11,349 nucleotides of DNA, taken from contig JAIPFN010000186.1 in assembly GCA_021736615.1 (NCBI GenBank), positions 1 through 11,349 of the forward strand. Direction: 5' to 3'. A program made the position numbers and the translations under genes. The notes under the pieces are model-generated. The model saw only the letters and a program-made list of their open reading frames with translations. It ran no database searches and had not been told where the DNA came from. Each line of letters begins with the position of its first letter. Position 1 is the first letter of the stretch. Of the stretch, positions 6,220-11,349 are shown piece after piece. The stretch comes from Phycisphaerae bacterium. GTDB taxonomy: Bacteria > Planctomycetota > Phycisphaerae > Sedimentisphaerales > Anaerohalosphaeraceae.

Positions 6220-7647
6220 ATGAAAAAGTTTATCTTTGTCAGTCTACTTACAATATGTATGGTTTCGTCAATGTCTCTGGCCGGGGCAGGCAAGCCTAAT
6301 GTCATCCTGATCATGGCCGATGACGTCAGCTGGGAAGCGTTTGGTTGTTACGGGGCCGAGGATTACAAGACTCCAAATATCGATAAGATGGCCGCTGACG
6401 GCATTCGTTTTGCCCATTGCTATTCGACGCCTATTTGCACGCCGTCGCGCGTCAAGATAATGACCGGTAAGTACAATTTCCGCAACTATACGCATTTCGG
6501 GCGTCTTGACCCAAAAGAAAAGACTTTTGGTAATATGATGAAGCAGGCCGGGTATGCGACCGTTATCGGCGGTAAGTGGCAGCTTAACGGTCTTTACAAT
6601 GCGAAGGAATTTACGGACTGCTACGATACCATGCGGCCGCGCAAGTTCGGTTTTGACGAACATTGCCTGTGGCAGTTGACAAAGACCAAGGGCGCCGGCG
6701 GCGAGCGGTTCTGGGATCCATGCCTTGAGACCAACGGCAAGATCACAACACCTGCCGACAATAAGGGCAAATACGGCCCGGATATTATATCCGATTACCT
6801 GTGCGATTTTATCGAAAGGAAAAAGAATGAACCGTTCTTTGTGTATTACCCGATGGTGCTCGTTCACGACCCGTTTTTGCCGACCCCGGACAGTATCGAA
6901 GGTCCATACGACCCAAAGCCAAAGGTCAAGGGCAAGAAGGCAGGCAATAAAGCTGACGAACAGAAAAAGAATTTCGTCGCGATGGTCGCATACATGGACA
7001 AGATCATCGGCAAAATCATTAAGAAGGTCGACCAGATCGGTCAGCTGGATAATACGATTATTCTCTTTACCGCCGACAACGGAACCAATGTAAGGATTAC
7101 ATCCAGATGGAACGGTCAGGATATTAAAGGCGGCAAGGGCAATTTGAAGGATATGGGGACTCATGTCCCGCTGATCGCTTATTGGAAGGGGCATACGCCA
7201 AACGGTGTCGTGCTGGACGACCTGGTTGATTTCACTGATTTCTACACCACGCTAGCCGATGCAGCCGGTATTAAGCTGGCCGCCGGCGACCCAATCGACG
7301 GACGCAGTTTTTTCCCTCAGATCAAAGGCGAAAAGGGCAACCCCCGCCAGTGGGCGATAAACCATTACAATCCGTACTGGGGAAGTAATTTCAAAGTTGG
7401 CCAGTTTGTCCGTGACGCAAAATTCAAGCTTTACAATGACGGACGCCTGTACAATGTCCCTGCCGACCTCAAGGAAGAAAATGCAAAAGAAAAGGCACAG
7501 CAGGGCACAGACGCAGCGTCGTCGCGCAAAATGCTTCAGGCTGTTCTGGACAAATGTCCGCCTGCACCGGTCAAACTCGGCCGAGCAAATGAAAAGGTAA
7601 GACCAATCTATCCGGATACACCAAACCTCCACGAACCGGGCGATTAG
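6220..7647 (+). CDS. Secreted formylglycine-dependent sulfatase (S1 family)
   Basis: Hydrolyses sulfate esters, probably on a carbohydrate, outside the cytoplasm. The ATG at 6220 is chosen because AGGAAGGG lies 5 bp upstream and a signal peptide starts directly (MKKFIFVSLLTI, cleavage near residue 24); a start at 6199 would add seven residues. The CTPSR motif puts the formylglycine-forming Cys at 73. Other active-site residues are Asp34-Asp35 (metal), Lys119, His216 (LVHDP), Asp286-Asn287 (metal) and Lys306 (GGKG). At 475 residues it is complete. The usual GKWHL is GKWQL here, with Gln121 where characterised enzymes have His. It needs a formylglycine-generating enzyme, which is not in the window. 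It heads the plus-strand carbohydrate block. The substrate cannot be read from sequence. Confidence 0.93.
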   Translation: MKKFIFVSLLTICMVSSMSLAGAGKPNVILIMADDVSWEAFGCYGAEDYKTPNIDKMAADGIRFAHCYSTPICTPSRVKIMTGKYNFRNYTHFGRLDPKEKTFGNMMKQAGYATVIGGKWQLNGLYNAKEFTDCYDTMRPRKFGFDEHCLWQLTKTKGAGGERFWDPCLETNGKITTPADNKGKYGPDIISDYLCDFIERKKNEPFFVYYPMVLVHDPFLPTPDSIEGPYDPKPKVKGKKAGNKADEQKKNFVAMVAYMDKIIGKIIKKVDQIGQLDNTIILFTADNGTNVRITSRWNGQDIKGGKGNLKDMGTHVPLIAYWKGHTPNGVVLDDLVDFTDFYTTLADAAGIKLAAGDPIDGRSFFPQIKGEKGNPRQWAINHYNPYWGSNFKVGQFVRDAKFKLYNDGRLYNVPADLKEENAKEKAQQGTDAASSRKMLQAVLDKCPPAPVKLGRANEKVRPIYPDTPNLHEPGD

Positions 7648-7650
7648 TAA

Positions 7651-7678
7651 ATCAAACTGACCGATTGGCCAGTTTGAT
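7651..7678 (+). other. Stem-loop directly after the sulfatase stop
   Basis: ATCAAACTG (7651-7659) and CAGTTTGAT (7670-7678) form a perfect 9-bp stem beginning three bases after the stop codon, with a 10-nt apical region. No T-run follows, so it may protect the 3' end of the mRNA rather than terminate. Confidence 0.5.
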
Positions 7679-7713
7679 AATTACGAATTATGAATTACGA
7701 ATTACGAATTGAG
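7679..7713 (+). repeat. Five-unit 7-bp tandem array after sulfatase
   Basis: The units are AATTACG, AATTATG, AATTACG, AATTACG and a degenerate AATTGAG, immediately before a GC-rich hairpin. The layout parallels that after the clpP genes, but the unit sequence differs. Confidence 0.85.
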
Positions 7714-7741
7714 GTTTCGCCCTTACGGGCGAGGCATTTTT
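7714..7741 (+). terminator. Intrinsic terminator after sulfatase
   Basis: TCGCCC (7717-7722) pairs with GGGCGA (7727-7732) around TTAC, extended by weaker flanking pairs, and is followed by GGCATTTTTATT. It should end the sulfatase transcript, separating it from the next two genes, which have their own candidate promoter. Confidence 0.6.
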
Positions 7742-7764
7742 ATTAAAAAATCACGATACGTAAC

Positions 7765-7793
7765 TTCTGAACTGCAAGGCTTTAAGGTATACT
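7765..7793 (+). promoter_or_regulatory. Candidate promoter for the TIM-barrel/oxidoreductase pair
   Basis: TATACT (7788-7793) matches the -10 consensus at 5 of 6 positions. The -35 at 17 bp, TTCTGA, is poor (3 of 6), suggesting an activator or weak basal expression. The leader would be about 40 nt, with AAGGGA 8 bp before the ATG at 7841. Confidence 0.35.
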
Positions 7794-7840
7794 CCAGAGC
7801 GTTTTCGGCCAGTTTAAGTTAGTAATAAGGGATACTGTTA

Positions 7841-8770
7841 ATGATGTATGCACACGAAATGACAGAAAAAAAACATAACCTGATGCTGGTTTTGATGCTT
7901 TGCTTGATTTCAATTGCCGCTGCTGCTGTTGCAGGCGACAAGCCCGCTGCTGCATTTGACCTGTTCGCATTCGACAACTATATGATGAAAGGCGAATATA
8001 CACAAGCACAAGTTTGCGCAGATACGCTTAAGGAGCTTGGATATGATGGTATGAGCTATCACGGCACAAAAGATATAATGAAAACGATCGAGATTTTCAA
8101 AGATGCCGGGCTCAAACTCTTCATTACTTATCTTGGCGTAAATATCGATGAGACCATTGCCGCCAGGCAATACGACCCGAATCTGAAAGACGCTATCAAG
8201 CAGCTTAAAGGTACCGATACAATGATTTGGCTGTATCTGACAAGCAAGAAATACAAACACGCCTCTGAGCAGGGCGACGCGGCCGCCGTTAAAATTATCC
8301 GCGACATTGCCGACGCCGCCCAAGAATCCGGCCTTAAAATCGTCCTTTACCCACACGTAGGCTGCTACTCCGAATCATTCGCTGACACTCTGAGAATCGC
8401 TCGTAAAGTAAACCGCCGAAATGTTGGGGTTTCTTTCAATGTCTGCCACTGGCTAAAAGTAGACGGAGATGTCGATTACCTCCCGATCCTTAAAGAATCA
8501 TTGCCCTATCTTTTTGTCGTAACTACCAACGGCGGGGAAACAGGCGACACAAAAAAGATGGGCTGGGACAAACTGATTCAGACTCTTGACAAGGGCTCGT
8601 TTGACAACTACAAACTTTTAAAGTATCTTAAAGACATCGGATACAAAGGCCCTATAGGCCTGCAGGGGTATGCGATCAAGGGCGATCCGAAACAAAACCT
8701 TGCAAACTCGATGAAGGCATGGCTTGAAATTAACGAAAAGTTAACTAAAGAATCGGCGGTGAAAAAATGA
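7841..8770 (+). CDS. Exported xylose-isomerase-like TIM-barrel protein
   Basis: A 309-residue protein of the sugar isomerase/epimerase (AP endonuclease 2) superfamily. An N-terminal hydrophobic segment (residues about 14-31, ending AVA before GD) indicates export. The barrel strands can be followed: ELGYDGMSYHG, KLFITYLGV, KIVLYPHVG, NVGVSFNVCHWLK, YLFVVTTNGG and GPIGLQGY. Members I recall from planctomycetes share YPH, CHWLK and GLQGY. By eye, the Glu-Asp-His-Glu metal site of tagatose-3-epimerase-type enzymes is replaced by His172, Asn200, Thr/Asn near 229-230 and Gln275, so a standard metal-dependent isomerisation is doubtful. AAGGGA precedes the ATG; an ATG three bases later is equally possible. 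It overlaps the oxidoreductase gene by 4 bp (ATGA), implying coupled translation and a shared pathway. The reaction is unknown; processing of a ketosugar is inferred. Confidence 0.8.
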   Translation: MMYAHEMTEKKHNLMLVLMLCLISIAAAAVAGDKPAAAFDLFAFDNYMMKGEYTQAQVCADTLKELGYDGMSYHGTKDIMKTIEIFKDAGLKLFITYLGVNIDETIAARQYDPNLKDAIKQLKGTDTMIWLYLTSKKYKHASEQGDAAAVKIIRDIADAAQESGLKIVLYPHVGCYSESFADTLRIARKVNRRNVGVSFNVCHWLKVDGDVDYLPILKESLPYLFVVTTNGGETGDTKKMGWDKLIQTLDKGSFDNYKLLKYLKDIGYKGPIGLQGYAIKGDPKQNLANSMKAWLEINEKLTKESAVKK

Positions 8771-10098
8771 GTAATATTGGCGGCAAAAAAATCACACGAA
8801 GGGAAATATTAAAAGCAGCCGGAGCGGCCGGTCTGGCTATAAGCTTTCCCAGTATTGTACCTTCGACGGTTTTTGGCAAAAAGGCTCCGTCAAACCGCAT
8901 CAATGTCGGTATGATCGGGATGGGGCGACAGGCGATATATGCCAATACTAACCCGTTTCTGAATTCTGAAGATTGCCGGATTGTCGCGGTTTGTGATGTT
9001 GACAAATGGCGGCTGGGCAAGGCCAAGGAAAAGGTCGATACGTTTTACAAGAACACCGACTGCAAGACTTATGGTGACTGGCGTGAGGTCGTCGGGCGCA
9101 GTGACATCGACGCTATTATGAACTCCACGTCGGATCAATGGCATGTGCCTATATCGCTGGCCGCGGTTGGCAAGGGCAAACATGTCTGCTGCGAAAAACC
9201 GTTGACACTTTCGATTAACGAAGGGCGCACCCTCGCCGATGCCGCAAAGAAACACGGTGTGGTTTTCAGAACCGACAGTGAGTGCCGCTCGGCTATGTAT
9301 ATGCACTTGACATCGGAGCTTGTCATCAACGGTTACCTGGGTAATATCAAACGCATCGAGGTCGGAGTTCCGGCCGGTGATAAAGCCGGTGGCGATCCTA
9401 CGCCGATGGAAGTGCCGGAGGAACTGGATTATGATATGTGGGTCGGGCCTGCCCCGATGAAACCCTATACCCTCGACCGGGTACATCCTCGCGAAGGTTA
9501 TGGACGGCCCGGCTGGATGCGATGCCGCGATACTTGCGAAGGGATGATAACCAACTGGGGAACCCATTTGCTCGACGTCGCACAATTACTCAACGGAACC
9601 GAACGCACCGGGCCGATATCGGTTGAAGCAACAGGCAAATATCCCGAGCCCGGTTCCGGGCTTTGGAATGTACTGACCAGTTTCAGGGCGCAGTATAAAT
9701 ACGCAAGCGGGGTAGTGCTGGATTACCTTATTAAATCACCATATCTGCGGGTAGAAGGCGATGAAGGCTGGATTCACGCAAACTGGCTGACCAAGGGAGG
9801 CATTTTGGCGCACGACAGGGCTATCTTGCATACAAAGTTTAAAGATACCGATATACGTTTGCCGCAGCGGCCGGAAAAAGATGATTTTATCTATGCAATA
9901 AAGAACAGTTGCAATACCATGGCAGATGCCGAAGTCGGTCATCGTACATGTTCGGTGGGACAGCTGGCACATATCGCGATCCAGCGGGGCAAGAAACTAA
10001 ACTGGGATCCTAAGGCCGAGCGTTTCACTAATGACGACGGGGCCAACAAGATGCTCGTAATTGGCCACCGAAAACCATGGGAATTAGAGAAGATGTAG
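8767..10098 (+). CDS. Tat-exported Gfo/Idh/MocA family oxidoreductase
   Basis: An NAD(P)-dependent sugar or glycoside dehydrogenase, 443 residues. The N-terminus carries a twin-arginine signal (TRREILKAAGAAG, residues about 10-22), so the folded enzyme, with its nucleotide, is likely moved across the inner membrane, as for Zymomonas glucose-fructose oxidoreductase. The Rossmann fingerprint GMIGMG is at residues 48-53. The family EKP motif places the catalytic Lys at 144, and GTHLLD near the C-terminal half gives His267 and Asp270 as the likely acid/base pair. The start overlaps the TIM-barrel stop as ATGA, with GGTGA just upstream. Family members often oxidise ring hydroxyls, including C3 of glucosides, before further breakdown. 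The substrate is unknown here; the neighbouring sulfatase suggests a marine-type sulfated sugar, but that is inference. Confidence 0.92.
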   Translation: MSNIGGKKITRREILKAAGAAGLAISFPSIVPSTVFGKKAPSNRINVGMIGMGRQAIYANTNPFLNSEDCRIVAVCDVDKWRLGKAKEKVDTFYKNTDCKTYGDWREVVGRSDIDAIMNSTSDQWHVPISLAAVGKGKHVCCEKPLTLSINEGRTLADAAKKHGVVFRTDSECRSAMYMHLTSELVINGYLGNIKRIEVGVPAGDKAGGDPTPMEVPEELDYDMWVGPAPMKPYTLDRVHPREGYGRPGWMRCRDTCEGMITNWGTHLLDVAQLLNGTERTGPISVEATGKYPEPGSGLWNVLTSFRAQYKYASGVVLDYLIKSPYLRVEGDEGWIHANWLTKGGILAHDRAILHTKFKDTDIRLPQRPEKDDFIYAIKNSCNTMADAEVGHRTCSVGQLAHIAIQRGKKLNWDPKAERFTNDDGANKMLVIGHRKPWELEKM

Positions 10099-10144
10099 TG
10101 ACGAGTGTTTTCCGGTGGCGCGTACGGATAATACCTTGAAAAGG

Positions 10145-10172
10145 TTTACCATAGGTTTACCGTTTCTTTACC
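10145..10172. promoter_or_regulatory. Three TTTACC boxes at exact 11-bp spacing
   Basis: TTTACC occurs at 10145-10150, 10156-10161 and 10167-10172; the first two share the longer AGGTTTACC. Six-base boxes with 5-bp spacers are the pattern bound by tandem OmpR/PhoB-family dimers; Bacillus PhoP boxes are TT(A/T/C)ACA at the same spacing. On the minus strand the boxes read GGTAAA, and a TATTAT (10133-10128) begins 11 bp beyond them. The rest of the 10099-10295 gap shows no gene. Confidence 0.45.
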
Positions 10173-10295
10173 GCTTTTTTAAGCATATTTTTTAGATGTC
10201 CAATATATCCTGTTTTTGTTGCGATTAGAGGCTTTTAAGGGGGTTTTTGGGGATTCAAAAGATAATTGGTTATGTCAAAGTTGTTTTGTCGGTTT

Positions 10296-10976
10296 TCAGG
10301 CGAGTGTCTCGAATTTGTAGCCGATCTGGCGGACTGTTTTGATATATAGCGGGCGTTTTGGTTCGTCTTCGATCTTGTTGCGAAGGCTGTTTACGAAGCG
10401 GTCGACCGTTCGGCCGGCCACGAAGCAGTTATATGCCCATACTTCGTTAAGAATATCGTCGCGGGTAAGTGCGGGCGACTGCCGTTTCAGGAAATATTCC
10501 AGCAGTGAAAACTCCTTTGGTGAAAGTTTTATTTCGCTGCCGTCTTTAGTGAATGTTCTTGAATTTACATCGAGCCTGAACTTTCCGAACTCGTAGATGT
10601 CGGTCTGTTGCTGGCGGCTGCGGCGAAGAAACGCGTTTGCCCTGGCTAGCAGTTCCTTGATGCTGAAAGGCTTTGTCATATAATCGTCGGCTCCGAGGTT
10701 GAGGCCGAGGACGATGTCGGATTCCTGGCCTTTGGCCGTCAGCATTATTATCGGTGTTTCGATCTGCCTTTCACGAACAAGGCGGCAAATCTCATAGCCG
10801 TTGATCTTCGGGAGCATGATGTCGAGTACGATAAGATCGCAATGACTGTCCAGGGCGGCATTTAAACCGGCTTCACCGTCGCTGGCGGTAATGACAGTAT
10901 ACCCCTTGAACTCAAAGTTATCCTTGAGGCCCCGAAGCATCGTCGAGTCATCTTCGATTATTAGAACGGTTTCCAT
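10296..10976 (-). CDS. OmpR/PhoB-family response regulator
   Basis: A DNA-binding regulator controlled by phosphorylation, 226 residues. The receiver domain (1-120) has the acidic pocket Asp9-Asp10, phosphoacceptor Asp52 (VLDIMLPK), Thr80 (MLTAKG) and Lys102 (DYMTKPF). The C-terminal winged helix-turn-helix (about 128-224) is complete, with LSPKEFSLLEYF, the recognition-helix region AGRTVDRFVNSLRNKI, and the terminal hairpin IKTVRQIGYKF. AAGGA lies about 6 bp before the ATG and overlaps the stop of the histidine kinase gene 8 bp upstream, so the two are co-transcribed. The signal sensed is not evident. A set of 11-bp-spaced boxes of the type this family binds lies just past its 3' end. Confidence 0.95.
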   Translation of the reverse strand: METVLIIEDDSTMLRGLKDNFEFKGYTVITASDGEAGLNAALDSHCDLIVLDIMLPKINGYEICRLVRERQIETPIIMLTAKGQESDIVLGLNLGADDYMTKPFSIKELLARANAFLRRSRQQQTDIYEFGKFRLDVNSRTFTKDGSEIKLSPKEFSLLEYFLKRQSPALTRDDILNEVWAYNCFVAGRTVDRFVNSLRNKIEDEPKRPLYIKTVRQIGYKFETLA

Positions 10977-10984
10977 AGTTGTCC

Positions 10985-11349
10985 TTAGATTGCCTGTATT
11001 GTTATCGTAAAAACAGTTCCTATTTCCGGTTGGCTTTTAATGTCTATGCTGCCATTGTGTGCGTCGACTATAAATTTGACGATAGACAGTCCAAGCCCGC
11101 AGCCTTCGGCGGTGCGAGAAAGTTTGCTGTCGGCCTGGTAGAAGCGTTCGAATACTTTCTTTTGAACCCGAGGGCTCATGCCGATTCCGTTATCTTTGAT
11201 TGCAAAACACACATTGTCATTTTCATTATAAACCGATAACTCGATCACTTTCTCATCGCCGCTGTATTTATACGCATTGTCGAGCAGGTTGACCAGCACG
11301 GTAACCATAGCGTCCTTGTCTGCAAGTATAGACGCGATATTATCGCCGA
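10985..11349 (-). CDS. Sensor histidine kinase, C-terminal fragment (cut by window edge)
   Basis: The frame is open from the right edge and gives about 120 residues, all of the HATPase_c ATP-binding domain. The N box (NLLDNAYKYS), G1 box (DNGIGM), F box (FERFYQAD) and G2 box (GCGLGLSIVK) are all present in order, ending a short distance past VFTITI. The sensor region and the phosphorylated His lie outside the window. It is the upstream partner of the adjacent response regulator. The layout resembles PhoR/PhoB-type pairs, but the stimulus cannot be told from this part. An internal Met at 11308 is not the true start, because the domain continues upstream of it. Confidence 0.93.
   Translation of the reverse strand, partial: GDNIASILADKDAMVTVLVNLLDNAYKYSGDEKVIELSVYNENDNVCFAIKDNGIGMSPRVQKKVFERFYQADSKLSRTAEGCGLGLSIVKFIVDAHNGSIDIKSQPEIGTVFTITIQAI

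Noticed and set aside
6268..7194. 308-codon minus-strand open frame opposite the sulfatase
   Set aside because: Antisense to a well-supported gene with intact catalytic motifs; no recognisable domain and no ribosome-binding site.
7667..7818. GGCCAGTTT occurring twice (7667 and about 7808) as possible insertion-site duplication
   Set aside because: Only nine bases, the first copy is part of the post-sulfatase stem-loop, and nothing between them resembles a mobile element.
8890..9585. 231-codon minus-strand open frame opposite the oxidoreductase
   Set aside because: Antisense shadow; high His/Arg content and no domain. A possible antisense RNA from 10121 would not need it to be coding.
10226..10255. 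G-rich tract as a G-quadruplex
   Set aside because: Only two runs of four or more G are present, not the four needed for an intramolecular quadruplex.

Overview
The window looks like chromosomal DNA of a Planctomycetota bacterium of moderate GC, perhaps a Phycisphaerae or Sedimentisphaera-type lineage. This is inferred from gene content: a secreted formylglycine sulfatase, an exported xylose-isomerase-like TIM-barrel protein, a Tat-exported Gfo/Idh/MocA oxidoreductase, two adjacent and dissimilar clpP genes, and patchy Shine-Dalgarno sequences. No rRNA, tRNA, CRISPR array, transposase or phage gene was seen.

Layout. (1) 1-2993, minus strand: a beta-class DNA methyltransferase, then an AT-rich SUKH/SMI1-KNR4 protein, then apolipoprotein N-acyltransferase (lnt), which runs off the left edge. 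(2) 3138-3755, plus strand: an unknown small polytopic membrane protein. It converges, with a 7-bp gap between stop codons, on (3) 3763-5850, minus strand: clpP copy 2 (upstream), clpP copy 1, then a coiled-coil lipoprotein. (4) 6220-10098, plus strand: sulfatase, TIM-barrel protein and oxidoreductase, the last two overlapping by ATGA. (5) 10296-11349, minus strand: a histidine kinase (cut by the right edge) followed by its OmpR/PhoB-type response regulator.

How the genes work together. The plus-strand block 6220-10098 reads as an extracytoplasmic carbohydrate module: desulfation, oxidation of the sugar ring by an exported dehydrogenase, and processing of the oxidised sugar by a TIM-barrel protein. 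The TIM-barrel protein appears to have lost the usual metal ligands of its superfamily, so this cassette is the best candidate here for under-described biochemistry. The two ClpP proteins both keep the Ser-His-Asp triad and probably form a mixed or two-ring protease.

Non-coding signals. Both clpP genes end in the same composite element: an array of 7-bp units (AGCNNTT, reading with the genes) that begins at or just after the stop codon, followed by a CCGCC/GGCGG hairpin. A similar arrangement, with a different heptamer and hairpin, follows the sulfatase. Between the oxidoreductase and response-regulator genes lie three TTTACC boxes spaced exactly 11 bp apart, the spacing used by PhoB/PhoP-type regulators, and the neighbouring gene encodes such a regulator. 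Functions of these elements are inferred.
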